A stretch of DNA of 64,000 bases from Planctomycetota bacterium (GCA_020851795.1 JADZCA010000006.1:62001-126000), one strand, 5' to 3'; numbered from the stretch's first letter, positions 37,414-46,311 are shown. Numbers and translations: made by a program. The notes: generated by a model from the letters alone, not told the origin.

Positions 37414-38914
37414 AACGGTTCTGGGGGGTGTGGACCGGCACCGCGGCGTCGCCGCGCGCGCCGGCCTTGTCGCCGCCGGCGTCCTCGCGGAGCACGAACA
37501 CCGACTCGCCCTGGTAGCTGAACTCGACGCCCTCGCGGCGGATCGCGGCGACCTTGAGGTCACCCTTGGCGTCGAGCGCCTCGCCCGTGCGGACGACGCG
37601 GCCGTTGACCAGCGCGGCCGACGTGGACGCGTCCGAGGTCACCATCACGCCGGTGACGTGCACCGACTTGGCGTGGAACTCGGAGAGCACCTTCGCGCGG
37701 CGGCGGTAGTCCTTGATCTCGTCGAGGATCGGCAGCGCCGCGGGCTCGACCTCCTTGCCGCGGACGAAGGCCTCCCACGCCACGCAGAGCGAGTTCACGC
37801 CGGCGTAGTCGCCGGACCGGAACAGACCGTCCACCTGGCCGCGGACCTCGCGGGCCACGCTGGCGACGACGCGCAGGTCGCGCGGGACGTCCTTGCGGGC
37901 GGCCGCGATCGACTCCATCGACGTGCGGACGCGGTCACCGCGGGCCAGCAGGTCGGGGAAGCTGACCGACTTGAGCGACGAGGTGGACGCGAGGCGCACC
38001 CGCAGCTCGTTCACCTGGCCGTCGATCTCGCGGGAGATGCGGTCGGCCTCGAAGATGCGGTGGTCGAGGACGAACGCCTTCTCCTGCTCGACCTTCTCGC
38101 GCACCGCCTCGAGGCGCGTCTCGAGGTCCGCCACGATGCCCTGCTCGGCCTCGAAGCGCTTCTTGACGACCTCGGGGTCCTCCTCGATCACCTCGCGGCG
38201 CACGTCCACGAAGGGGTCGCGGCGGGAGGTCGCCGGGCGCAGGGTGTAGGAGTCCCGCTTCTCCGGCTGGAACGCGGTGATGCGGCCCGCGATGACCGGG
38301 TCCTCGCGGCGCTCGGCCTCGCCGGGGATCGCGACGGGCTGCTTCGTCTCGGCCTGCGGGTTGTAGTAGTAGGTCTCGAGCGCGAGGGAGGCCTTGTGCA
38401 GGGGCGCCTCCTCGCCCTCCTTGCCGCGCCCGCCGCCCTTGATCTTGAGGCCCTTGACGGCCACGAGGCGCGGGTCGATCTCGATCATGTTGACCAGCCG
38501 CAGCAGCGCGGCGGCGTCCGCCTCGAACTCGAGCCCGTTGGGCGTGACGAACACGCCGCGCGCCAGCTCGCTCTCCTTCGGGGCGTTCTCGGGCAGCTTG
38601 GTGAACCGCGCGCCGGCCTGCGTGAGGAAGGTCGTCAGGTTCGCGTGGAACTCCGCGATCTCCTGGTGGCGCGGCAGGATCTCGAGCTCGCGGTCCTTGA
38701 CCGCGCGGAAGACGATGACCTCGTCCTCGCGGTCCTTGGTCTTCGCGATCTCGGCGTCGGCGGAGGCGATCCGCACGTCGAGCGCGGCGATCTCCTCCTC
38801 GGTCCGCTCGATCTCCTTGCGGTCCATGAGCGTCATCGCGACGACGCCGCCGGAGAGGGCCACGGAGGCCCCGATGGTGAGCCAGAGACGCTGACGTTCG
38901 CTGAGCTTGGCCAC
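37412..38914 (-). CDS. pilO: Fused PilO-PilP-like type IV pilus inner-membrane protein
   Basis: The predicted protein has 500 residues, more than twice a normal PilO. One membrane helix (about 11-30) and a coiled coil (32-80) lead into a PilO-like domain (residues about 90-185: HANLTTFLTQAG, FEADAAALLRLVNMIEI, VAVKGLKIK). A linker contains RRDPF at 231-235, a hallmark of PilP; a second coiled coil (245-310) follows. The end (418-476: SAALVNGRVVRTGEAL, KVAAIRREGVEFSYQGESVFVL) matches the PilP/GspC homology beta domain. Gene order pilM-N-this-pilQ leaves exactly the place of pilO plus pilP, which supports a fusion. It would link PilN to the secretin. Confidence 0.75.
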   Translation of the reverse strand: MAKLSERQRLWLTIGASVALSGGVVAMTLMDRKEIERTEEEIAALDVRIASADAEIAKTKDREDEVIVFRAVKDRELEILPRHQEIAEFHANLTTFLTQAGARFTKLPENAPKESELARGVFVTPNGLEFEADAAALLRLVNMIEIDPRLVAVKGLKIKGGGRGKEGEEAPLHKASLALETYYYNPQAETKQPVAIPGEAERREDPVIAGRITAFQPEKRDSYTLRPATSRRDPFVDVRREVIEEDPEVVKKRFEAEQGIVADLETRLEAVREKVEQEKAFVLDHRIFEADRISREIDGQVNELRVRLASTSSLKSVSFPDLLARGDRVRTSMESIAAARKDVPRDLRVVASVAREVRGQVDGLFRSGDYAGVNSLCVAWEAFVRGKEVEPAALPILDEIKDYRRRAKVLSEFHAKSVHVTGVMVTSDASTSAALVNGRVVRTGEALDAKGDLKVAAIRREGVEFSYQGESVFVLREDAGGDKAGARGDAAVPVHTPQNR

Positions 38915-38926
38915 GGCGTCCTCCCC

Positions 38927-39649
38927 CTACTTCGCGGCCGGGGCGGCGGCGGGGCGCTTGGCGCCCTCGACGGCCGGCGGCTTGGTGCGCAGCACGTACT
39001 TGAACGCCCCGGTGATCGGCGGCGTGAGCTTCTCGGTCGACGTCTGCGGGACGATGTCGATCGTCGGGTTGCTGATCGAGACGAAGTCCTGGAAGAACTC
39101 GCTCGCGCGGCCGACGCGCTCGTGGTCGCCGCAGACGGCGCGGTAGAAGGCGCTGTTCTGCGCCGGCGCCTCGTTGGGCGACTGCATGGCGAGGAAGCCC
39201 GCGAAGCGGAACTCGCCGCCGTCGGCCGGCGCGCCCATCTGGCCCGGACGGCGGTTGGCCGCCATCTGGGTCGGGATCTCGAGCTCCTCGAGCCACGCGT
39301 TGTAGGGCGACTCGCGGCTCGCGACGATGTCGAAGAACTGGTCCAGCTTGCGCGACCAGAGGATGCGGTTGCGGTTGATCGCCTGGATCGCGCGCCGACG
39401 CTGGTCGTACTCGTCGATCTCGCGCTGCAGCGCGAGCGAGCGCTCCTTCTGGCGCTCCTTGCTCGTCGCCTCCTCCTCGCGCAGCGTGCGCGCGTCCACC
39501 GCGCGCTGGAGCTGGACGAAGTGCGTGTACGTGTACCAGCAGCTCGCGCCGACGACGGCGACCACGCCGGCGACGATCGCGACGAAGCGGCCGACGGGCG
39601 TGCCCGTGGCGGCGCGGTACTCGGGCGGCAGCAGGTTGACGCGGATCAT
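38927..39649 (-). CDS. pilN: Type IV pilus assembly protein PilN
   Basis: The predicted protein has 240 residues. It opens with MIRVNLLPPEYR, the PilN segment that binds PilM, then a membrane helix (about 21-42) and a coiled coil (45-90, ARTLREEEATSKERQKE). The rest is the periplasmic ferredoxin-like domain with an Ala/Pro tail. The start codon lies one base from the pilM stop and the pilO/P start follows 12 bases after its stop, so the three are one transcript. PilN joins PilM in the cytoplasm to PilO in the periplasm. Confidence 0.9.
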   Translation of the reverse strand: MIRVNLLPPEYRAATGTPVGRFVAIVAGVVAVVGASCWYTYTHFVQLQRAVDARTLREEEATSKERQKERSLALQREIDEYDQRRRAIQAINRNRILWSRKLDQFFDIVASRESPYNAWLEELEIPTQMAANRRPGQMGAPADGGEFRFAGFLAMQSPNEAPAQNSAFYRAVCGDHERVGRASEFFQDFVSISNPTIDIVPQTSTEKLTPPITGAFKYVLRTKPPAVEGAKRPAAAPAAK

Positions 39650-39650
39650 G

Positions 39651-40676
39651 TCAGGCGTCCTTCCGCAGGCGCGAGGCCAGTCCGACGGCGACCGCGAGCT
39701 CGGGGGCGTGCTCGCGCAGCGCGTCGGCGTCCACTCGGTCGGCGGCGATGGGGAGGTCGCCGGTGGGGTCCCACGTCGCGACGGGGCGGTCGACGACGCG
39801 CCCGAGGTCCTCGGGGACCCCGACGAGGCGCGAGCCGCCGCCGGAGACGAGCACCTCGTCCACGCCGCGGTCGAACTGGTTCTCGAAGTACTCGAACGAG
39901 AGGCGCACCTCCGTCGAGAGGTCGTCCACGGCGGGCGTCACCGCGGCCCGCACGCGCTCGACCTGGTCGCCGGGGCGGCGCTTCATCTGCTCGGCCTCGG
40001 CCTCCTTGAGCCCGAGGCGGTTGCCGATGGCGGCCGTGAAGGCGTCGCCGCCGGCGTGGATCTCGCGGGTGAACAGCGAGACCCCGCCGCGCACGACGTT
40101 GACGCAGGTCTTGCCCGCGCCGACGTCGACGAGCGCGCGCACGCGGTCGCCGTCGCTGCCCGCCATCGTCGTCTCGAACGCGTTGCCGAGCGCGAACACG
40201 TCCACGTCGACGATCTCGGGCTGCAGGCCGACCGAGGCGAGGACCCGCAGCTGCTCGTCCACGAGCGCGCGCTTGCACGCGACGAGGAGCACGCGCATCT
40301 CGTTGGGGCCCGCGTCGGCCAGGCCCGGCGCCTCGAAGGGCTGGCAGTCGAGGACGACCTCCTCGACGTCGAACGGGATGTACTTGTCGGCCTCGTAGCG
40401 GATCGCGTTCCGCAGGTCGTCCGGGCTCATCTTGAACATCGTCAGGTAGCGGACGATGACCGACTTGCCGCTGACCGCGGTCACGACCCGGCGCGTGTGG
40501 AACTCGTTCTCCTGGAAGATCCTCGCCACGGTGTCGCGCACGGCGTCCGGCGCGGGCAGCTCGGCGTAGCCGAAGCCGGTGATCACGAGCCCGCCGTTCC
40601 ACGTCAGCTCCACGGCCTTGACGGACCGCGTGCCGACGTCGAGGCCGATCAGGCTCCGGATGCGTCGCTTCCACAT
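39651..40676 (-). CDS. pilM: Type IV pilus assembly protein PilM
   Basis: The predicted protein has 341 residues, an actin-like cytoplasmic ATPase fold. Motifs are IGLDVGTRSVKAVEL (phosphate 1), ALVDVGAGKTCVNVVRGG (phosphate 2) and EVLVSGGGSRLVGV (adenosine site); the family segment IRYEADKYIPFDVEEVVLD is present. I chose the ATG giving MWKRRIRSLIGLDVG because the frame before it is basic and Pro-rich with no family similarity. It is the first gene of pilM-N-O/P-Q. The 170-base gap upstream should hold the promoter, which I could not define. Confidence 0.93.
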   Translation of the reverse strand: MWKRRIRSLIGLDVGTRSVKAVELTWNGGLVITGFGYAELPAPDAVRDTVARIFQENEFHTRRVVTAVSGKSVIVRYLTMFKMSPDDLRNAIRYEADKYIPFDVEEVVLDCQPFEAPGLADAGPNEMRVLLVACKRALVDEQLRVLASVGLQPEIVDVDVFALGNAFETTMAGSDGDRVRALVDVGAGKTCVNVVRGGVSLFTREIHAGGDAFTAAIGNRLGLKEAEAEQMKRRPGDQVERVRAAVTPAVDDLSTEVRLSFEYFENQFDRGVDEVLVSGGGSRLVGVPEDLGRVVDRPVATWDPTGDLPIAADRVDADALREHAPELAVAVGLASRLRKDA

Positions 40677-40848
40677 GGGGGGATCCCTCGGGTGCGTCCC
40701 CGCGCTCCCCGGACGGGGCGCACGGTTCGCGCCCCCCTTTCGACCCGCGCCACGGGGCACCTTTAGGGGCACAGGGCCCGGCGTCCACCCCGATGGACGT
40801 CCGATGCCGACGGCGCGCCACGCTCACCGGGGGGACACCCCGGGGTAC

Positions 40849-42588
40849 TTACCCCCCCGGTCGCACCGGCGCGAGCACCCCGGCGAGCGCCCGATGGAGG
40901 TAGGTGTCCACTTCGTCGGCGGTGGCGAAGCGCAGCGACCGCGCGGCGATCGCGCGCGCCCGCGCGAGCGTGAGACCCCGGATCAGGCGGCGGACCCGCG
41001 GGATCACCGCGGGCGTCAGCGAGAGCTCGCGCAGCCCCATCCCGAGCAGCAGCACGGTGTAGACCGCCTCGCCCCCCATCTCGCCGCACATCGTGACCGG
41101 GATGCCGCGTCCGGCCGCGGCCCGCACCGTCTGCGTGATGAGCCGCAGCACGCTCGGGTGCGAGGGGCGGAACAGCGGGGCCACGTGCTCGTTGGTGCGG
41201 TCGAGCGCGAGCGCGTACTGGATGAGGTCGTTGGTCCCGATCGAGAAGAAGTCCACCTCGGCCGCGAGGACGTCGGCGATCACGGCCGCCGCCGGGACCT
41301 CGATCATCGCGCCCACGGGCGGGTCGGGGCGGTGCGGCACGCCCTCGCGGAGCAGCGAGGCGGACGCCTCGGCGAGCATCGCCCGCGCGCGGCGCACGTC
41401 GTCGAGCGACGCGACCATCGGCAGCATGATGCGGACGTCGCCCTCGGCCGCGACGCGCAGCAGCGCGCGCAGCTGCGCGCGGAACGTGTCGGGGTGCGCG
41501 AAGCACCAGCGCAGCGAGCGCACGCCCAGCGCGGGGTTGCGCTCGTCGGTGGCGCCGCCCGGCGTCGCCTTGTCCGCGCCGAAGTCGAAGGTGCGGATCG
41601 TGAGCCGCCCGGGCCGGACGCGCTCGAGCGCGGCGCGGTACGCCGCCAGGTGCTCCTCCTCGTCGGGCACCGGGCGCGCGGGGTCGAAGAGGAACTCGGT
41701 GCGGAACAGCCCGATCCCGGCCGCGCCGCGCTCGGCGGCGGCGCCGACCTCGAGGGGGAACTCGATGTTGGCGAGCAGCGTCACGGCGTGCCCGTCGAGC
41801 GTCTCGGCGGGGAGGTGGCTCTCCTCGAGCAGCGCGCGCTCGTGCGCCTCGTAGGCGACGCCCCGGCGCTCCGCCTCGGCGCGCGAGACGCTGTCCGGGT
41901 CCACGACGACGACGCCCGCCGCGCCGTCCACCCACACCTCGGTGCCGGGCGCGACGGCGCCCACGACCCCGCGCACGCCGACGACGCACGGGAACCCGAG
42001 CGCCTTCGCGATGATCGCGGTGTGGCTCGTCGGGCCGCCGTGCTCGAGCACGAGCCCGACGACGCGCCCGCCGGCCAGCGCCGCCGTCTCCGACGGCGTG
42101 AGGTCCTCGGCCACGACGACGACCGGCGAGCGCCCGTCGCCCTCGGGGACGCGGGGCGCGGGGCTCCCGGCGAGCGCGCGCAGCAGGCGGCGCTCGACGT
42201 CGAGCACGTCCTGGCGGCGCTCGGCGAACACGGGGTCGGCGAGCTGCGCGAGGCGGTTGGCGTGGCGGCGCAGCACCGTCTCGACGGCGTGCTCGGCCGA
42301 CGTCCCCGCGCGCACCGCGTCGGCGATCTCGGGCGTCACCGCCTCGAGCAGCATCCGGTGCACCTCGAAGATCGAGCCGACCTTCGGGTCCACGACCAGC
42401 GCCTTCTGCGCCTCGACGAGCCCGCGGTCGGCCTCGCGCTGCGCGGTCGAGAGCCGCTCGAGCTCGGAGGCCACCTCGTCGGGGGCGACGCTGCGCCGCG
42501 ACGTCGCGGCGAAGGGCACGGCTTCGTGGTGGACCGCGCGCCCGATGCGGCTTCCGCCGGAGACCGGGATGCCCTGCAGGCGACGCAT
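40849..42588 (-). CDS. ptsI: PTS enzyme I (phosphoenolpyruvate--protein phosphotransferase)
   Basis: The predicted protein has 579 residues, the standard EI size without an N-terminal GAF domain (so not a PtsP). The phosphorylated histidine is His189 in EHGGPTSHTAI. The PEP-binding domain has GIGLFRTEFLF, VPVGAMIEVP-like PPVGAMIEVPAA, FFSIGTNDLIQYALALDR and the catalytic cysteine Cys501 in CGEMGGE. It would pass phosphate from PEP to the HPr encoded 105 bases upstream. It is the last gene of the rpoN-truA-hpf-ptsN-ptsH-ptsI run. No sugar permease is encoded in the window, so a regulatory phosphorelay is likely. Confidence 0.95.
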   Translation of the reverse strand: MRRLQGIPVSGGSRIGRAVHHEAVPFAATSRRSVAPDEVASELERLSTAQREADRGLVEAQKALVVDPKVGSIFEVHRMLLEAVTPEIADAVRAGTSAEHAVETVLRRHANRLAQLADPVFAERRQDVLDVERRLLRALAGSPAPRVPEGDGRSPVVVVAEDLTPSETAALAGGRVVGLVLEHGGPTSHTAIIAKALGFPCVVGVRGVVGAVAPGTEVWVDGAAGVVVVDPDSVSRAEAERRGVAYEAHERALLEESHLPAETLDGHAVTLLANIEFPLEVGAAAERGAAGIGLFRTEFLFDPARPVPDEEEHLAAYRAALERVRPGRLTIRTFDFGADKATPGGATDERNPALGVRSLRWCFAHPDTFRAQLRALLRVAAEGDVRIMLPMVASLDDVRRARAMLAEASASLLREGVPHRPDPPVGAMIEVPAAAVIADVLAAEVDFFSIGTNDLIQYALALDRTNEHVAPLFRPSHPSVLRLITQTVRAAAGRGIPVTMCGEMGGEAVYTVLLLGMGLRELSLTPAVIPRVRRLIRGLTLARARAIAARSLRFATADEVDTYLHRALAGVLAPVRPGG

Positions 42589-42693
42589 GGCCGCGACGAT
42601 ACCGGGAACGGGTCGCGACGCGCGCTCCGGCCGCGCCCGGCGTGCTCGCCCGCCGACGAGGTCGGGGCCGCGCACCTCGGGACGACGACGGGC

Positions 42694-42987
42694 TCAGCCC
42701 CCCGCCGCCATCACGTCGAAGAGCGTGACGAGCGCGGCCACCGCGGCGTCCGCGTCGCGCCCCGACGCCTCGACCCGCACCTCGACCCCGCCGGTGGCGG
42801 CCAGCGCGAGCACGTCGAGCAGGTCCTTGGCCCGCGCCGTCGAGGTCCCCACCGCGAGCACGGTCTCGGCCTCGTAGCGGCGCGCGGCCTCGACGATGCG
42901 GGCCGCAGGCCGCGCGTGGATGCCCTGCGGGGACGGGGCCCGCAGCACCGCGTGCGCCGACGCCGGCCGGGACGAGGCGGGTTCCAC
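42694..42987 (-). CDS. ptsH: HPr-family phosphocarrier protein
   Basis: The predicted protein has 97 residues from a GTG start; an in-frame GTG 13 codons later would give a size nearer the family's 85-90 residues. The active-site histidine is His24 in GIHARPAARI. Where HPr of Firmicutes has the regulatory Ser46, 31 residues after the histidine, this protein has Asp55 (ARAKDLLDV). It would take phosphate from enzyme I and give it to the IIA protein encoded just upstream. Its place beside ptsN, hpf and rpoN suggests an NPr-like role in nitrogen or stress regulation rather than sugar uptake. Confidence 0.9.
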   Translation of the reverse strand: MEPASSRPASAHAVLRAPSPQGIHARPAARIVEAARRYEAETVLAVGTSTARAKDLLDVLALAATGGVEVRVEASGRDADAAVAALVTLFDVMAAGG

Positions 42988-43003
42988 GCGGTGGGCGCGC
43001 GGC

Positions 43004-43483
43004 CTACGCCTTGCCCGAGCCGCTCTCCTCGAGGACGTCCACCACCGCCTCGGCGGTCGTGCAGCCCCGCAGGAGCTTCATCCACAGCTTCGAGCGCGTG
43101 AGCGAGACGACCCACTTCATCAGCGCGAGGTAGTCCGCCGACGCGTCGGGGGGCGACGCGATCAGGAAGACCACGTGCACCGGGTCGCCGTCCACCGACG
43201 CGAAGTCGATCCCGCGGTCGGCGAGGCCGACGGCGACGATGAGTTCCTTCGTCAGCGTCGTCTTCGCGTGCGGGACGGCGACGCTCCCCCCGATGCCGGT
43301 GGTGCCCTCGCCCTCGCGCTGCAGGACCTCCTCGACCAGCGCGTCGGCCTTGGCCTTCGTCAGGGCCCCGGAGGCCGCGAAGGTGGCCGCGAGCTCCCGG
43401 ACCGCCTCGTCGCGGTCCTCCGCCTGGAGCCGGGGGACGACGTGCGCGACGCGGACGTGCCGGGTGACCTTGACGACGCTCAT
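43004..43483 (-). CDS. ptsN: PTS IIA protein, PtsN (fructose/nitrogen) type
   Basis: The predicted protein has 159 residues, a stand-alone EIIA of the fructose/mannitol superfamily. The phosphorylated histidine is His72 in GIGGSVAVPHAKT. The segments LVEEVLQREGEGTTGIG and VVFLIASPPDASADYLALMKWV are typical. With no IIB or IIC domain in the window it is best read as EIIA-Ntr, a regulator that responds to PEP/glutamine state. It lies seven bases after hpf and 16 bases before ptsH, in the same order as the E. coli rpoN-hpf-ptsN-npr cluster. Confidence 0.9.
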   Translation of the reverse strand: MSVVKVTRHVRVAHVVPRLQAEDRDEAVRELAATFAASGALTKAKADALVEEVLQREGEGTTGIGGSVAVPHAKTTLTKELIVAVGLADRGIDFASVDGDPVHVVFLIASPPDASADYLALMKWVVSLTRSKLWMKLLRGCTTAEAVVDVLEESGSGKA

Positions 43484-43490
43484 GGGGCGA

Positions 43491-43901
43491 TTAGGGCTCC
43501 TCGTCGTCCCGCATCTTCTCCACGATCTCCTCGTACGTCTCTTCCCGCACGGGGCGCTCGCCTCCGCGGGCCGGCGCCGGGAGGATGGAGCCCATCGACG
43601 GGCCGCCCCGCTCGTGGTCGGTCAGGCGCTGCTTGTGCCGCACGAGCTGGCGGGCGAGCTTCTCCTCGGCGAGGTCGATCGCCGCGTACATGTCGGGCGA
43701 CTCCGCCTTGCCGACGAGACGGACGCCCCGGTTGGCCGAGGCGACGATCTCCGCCACGGTCCGGTCGTGACCGGCCTCGAGCGTGACCTCCACGGTGGTC
43801 ATCCGGCCGTAGATCCGCTCGAGCTTCTCGATCTTCTCGCGCGCGTACTCCTTCATGGCCTCGGTGACGCCGACGTGCCGCCCGGTGATCTGGATGCGCA
43901 C
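43491..43901 (-). CDS. hpf: Ribosome hibernation promoting factor, short type
   Basis: The predicted protein has 136 residues. It begins IQITGRHVGVTEAMKEYAREKIEKLERIYGR, the standard HPF/YfiA start, and continues with TVEVTLEAGHDRTVAEIVASANRG and SPDMYAAIDLAEEKLARQLVRHK. It lacks the long-form dimerisation domain, but has about 35 acidic/Pro residues at the end (EETYEEIVEKMRDDEEP). HPF binds 30S subunits and turns 70S ribosomes inactive in stationary phase. I chose the GTG with GGAGG ten bases upstream. Between truA and ptsN, it completes the rpoN-linked regulatory set. Confidence 0.93.
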   Translation of the reverse strand: MRIQITGRHVGVTEAMKEYAREKIEKLERIYGRMTTVEVTLEAGHDRTVAEIVASANRGVRLVGKAESPDMYAAIDLAEEKLARQLVRHKQRLTDHERGGPSMGSILPAPARGGERPVREETYEEIVEKMRDDEEP

Positions 43902-43905
43902 GGGT

Positions 43906-44784
43906 TCAGGCCTCCGCGTCCGCGGGCGCACGCTCGCGGTCGCTCCGTCCGGATTCTAGGCCCGCCGCGAGGGACGGGTCAACGAACGTCGGCGGCTCGT
44001 CGCCCGCGTAGCCGACCGCGACGAGGGCGAGCCCGTGCGCGGGCGCGGCCGGCCCGGCGAGGCGGCGGTCCCGGGACGCGAGCAGGGCGGCCATCGCGTC
44101 GGCCCGCCGGGCCCCCCGCCCCACTTCGGACAGCGTCCCGGCGATCGCGCGTACCATGCCGTACAGGAACCCGTCCCCGACGAGGTCGAGGGCGAGCCGT
44201 GCCCCGTCCTCGAGCAGGCGCACGCCGACCAAGGTCCGCACCGTCGAGCGACGGGGCGAGCCCGACGACTGGAACGCGGCGAAGTCGTGCCGTCCCCGCA
44301 GCTCGCCCGCCGCGGCGCGCATCGCCGCGACGTCGAGCGGCACCGCGACGCGCCACGCGGTGCGGCGCTCGTGGACGCGCCGCGTCGGGCTGCGCAGCCA
44401 CGTGTAGCGGTACCACTTCCAGCGCGCGTCGCGCAGCGCGTGGAAGCCCGGGCGCTCCTCGACGCCGCGCACGCCGACGTCCTGGGGCAGGGTCGCGTCG
44501 AGGGCCCGCGCGATCGTGGCCGCGTCGAGCGTCGTCGCCGCGGAGAACGACGCGACCGTGCCGAGCGCGTGGACGCCCGCGTCGGTGCGGCCCGCCCCCA
44601 CGACCGCGACGGGAGCGCCGACGAGCCGGGACAGCGCCTCCTCGAGCGTCGCCTGCACCGTGCGGTCCGCCGCCTGCCGCTGCCACCCGCAGAACCCCTC
44701 GCCGTCGTACTCGAGGTCCACGCGGAACGTGCGCACCGGGCGCGGGGGCGCCGGATCGGGCGCGTCGTCCGCGCCGCCGCTCAT
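43906..44784 (-). CDS. truA: tRNA pseudouridine synthase A
   Basis: The predicted protein has 292 residues. It modifies uridines 38-40 in the tRNA anticodon arm. The catalytic aspartate is Asp68 in GAGRTDAGVHALG; FRVDLEYDGEGFCGWQRQ at the start and FQSSGSPRRSTVRTL later are family features, as is GDGFLYGMVRAIAGTL. The start overlaps the rpoN stop as ATGA, an uncommon partner inside an rpoN-hpf operon. A C-terminal extension of about 25 charged residues is not part of the core fold. Confidence 0.95.
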   Translation of the reverse strand: MSGGADDAPDPAPPRPVRTFRVDLEYDGEGFCGWQRQAADRTVQATLEEALSRLVGAPVAVVGAGRTDAGVHALGTVASFSAATTLDAATIARALDATLPQDVGVRGVEERPGFHALRDARWKWYRYTWLRSPTRRVHERRTAWRVAVPLDVAAMRAAAGELRGRHDFAAFQSSGSPRRSTVRTLVGVRLLEDGARLALDLVGDGFLYGMVRAIAGTLSEVGRGARRADAMAALLASRDRRLAGPAAPAHGLALVAVGYAGDEPPTFVDPSLAAGLESGRSDRERAPADAEA

Positions 44785-46223
44785 CCCGACCACACGCGCC
44801 GCTGGCGCGACGACGGGATGCGCAGCGCCTTGCGGTACTTCGTCACGGTGCGGCGCGCGATCACGAGGCCCGACTCCTTGCTCAGGCGCTCGGCGACCTC
44901 GTCGTCGGAGAGCGGGTGCGCGGGGTCCTCGGCCGCGACGATGGCCTTGACGCGCTCCTTGATGCTGACGCGCGACTCGACGCCGCCGTCGTCGTTCTCG
45001 GTGCCGCCGGTGAAGAAGAACTTGAGCGGGACGATGCCGCGGTGGGTCTGGACGTACTTGTCGCTGATCGCGCGCGACACCGTCGAGACGTGGATGCCGA
45101 GCGCGTCGGCGACCTCCTGCATCTTGAGCGGCCGCAGGTGCGAGAGACCGAGGTCGAGGTAGTCGCGCTGGCGGTGGACGATCTCCTTGGCGACGCGCTC
45201 GAGCGTGTTCTCGCGCTGCGCGATCGCCTCGATCAGCCACTTCGCCGCGTCCACCTTGCGCTTGACGTAGTCGCGCAGCTTGGGGTCGCCGCGCGCCTCC
45301 TGGAGCATCTGGCGGTAGCGGGGCGAGAGCGCGAGGCGCGGGACGTGGTCGTTGACCAGCCGGACGACGTAGTCGCCCTCGTCCCACTCCACGACGACGT
45401 CGGGCCGGATGTAGGCCGTGGGCACCGCGCCGTACGCCGCGCCCGGCCGGGGCGTCAGGTGGCGCAGCTCGTCGCGCAGCTCGTAGACGCGCTCGACGCT
45501 GACGCCGAGGGCCTTGGCGATCCGCGGGATCTTGTTGCGCTTGAGGTCGTCGAGGTGGTCGCGCACGAGGCGGCGCCGCAGCTCGGCGTCGGGCTCGCCG
45601 TCCTTGATCTGGAGCAGCAGGCACTCGACGAGGTCGCGGGCGCCGACGCCGGCGGGCTCGAGCCCCTGCACCGTGCGCAGCGCGCGCTCGGCGACCTCGA
45701 GGGCCACCGGCTCGTCCATGCCGGCCACCACCTCCTCGAGCGTCGCGCGCAGGATGCCGCCGTCGTCGAGGTTGTAGACGATCGCGTCCGCCGCCGCCCG
45801 CACGTCGGCCGGCAGCTCGAGGAGGTCGAGCTGCTCGTGCAGGTGGTCGGCGAGCGTCTCGCCGCGGGCGGCGGTGTTCTGCATCGCCTCCCACTTGCGG
45901 TCGGCGGCCTCCTCGCCCGCCGCCTTGGAGAGCCGGCCGCGGCTGCGGTCGGCGTCGAGCAGCCCCTCGAGGCGGTCGAACACCCGCTCCGCGTCGTCGT
46001 CGGTGCCCTCCTCGTCGGCGCTGGGCCCGCGCTCCTCGACCGCGAGCGCCGGGTCGCGCGGCACCTCCTCGACCTCGAGGACCTCGTTCTCCTGCAGCTC
46101 GTTCTCGATCAGCTCGCGCAGGTCCATCGCCGGCAGCTGCAGGATCTCGATCGACTGGATGATCTGCGGCGCGAGGCGCAGCTGCTGCGAGAGGCGTTGC
46201 TGGAGGCTGACGTCGAGGCGCAT
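44781..46223 (-). CDS. rpoN: RNA polymerase sigma-54 factor
   Basis: The predicted protein has 480 residues. Region I is intact: MRLDVSLQQRLSQQLRLAPQIIQSIEILQLP. The acidic region II (EVEEVPRDP, DEEGTDDDAE) follows, then the core-binding and helix-turn-helix domains, and the RpoN box ARRTVTKYRK near residues 456-465. I chose the ATG at region I rather than an upstream GTG. It directs transcription from -24/-12 promoters with AAA+ activators; none of these activators is encoded here. It is the first gene of a regulatory operon (truA, hpf, ptsN, ptsH, ptsI). Confidence 0.96.
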   Translation of the reverse strand: MRLDVSLQQRLSQQLRLAPQIIQSIEILQLPAMDLRELIENELQENEVLEVEEVPRDPALAVEERGPSADEEGTDDDAERVFDRLEGLLDADRSRGRLSKAAGEEAADRKWEAMQNTAARGETLADHLHEQLDLLELPADVRAAADAIVYNLDDGGILRATLEEVVAGMDEPVALEVAERALRTVQGLEPAGVGARDLVECLLLQIKDGEPDAELRRRLVRDHLDDLKRNKIPRIAKALGVSVERVYELRDELRHLTPRPGAAYGAVPTAYIRPDVVVEWDEGDYVVRLVNDHVPRLALSPRYRQMLQEARGDPKLRDYVKRKVDAAKWLIEAIAQRENTLERVAKEIVHRQRDYLDLGLSHLRPLKMQEVADALGIHVSTVSRAISDKYVQTHRGIVPLKFFFTGGTENDDGGVESRVSIKERVKAIVAAEDPAHPLSDDEVAERLSKESGLVIARRTVTKYRKALRIPSSRQRRVWSG

Positions 46224-46311
46224 GGCGGTTCGGCTCCGATCATACCCCCGCACACGACGTGCCGCGCCCCGCGCGCAGCCCCGACGGACGACCTGCGCGC
46301 GCGTGCTCGCG

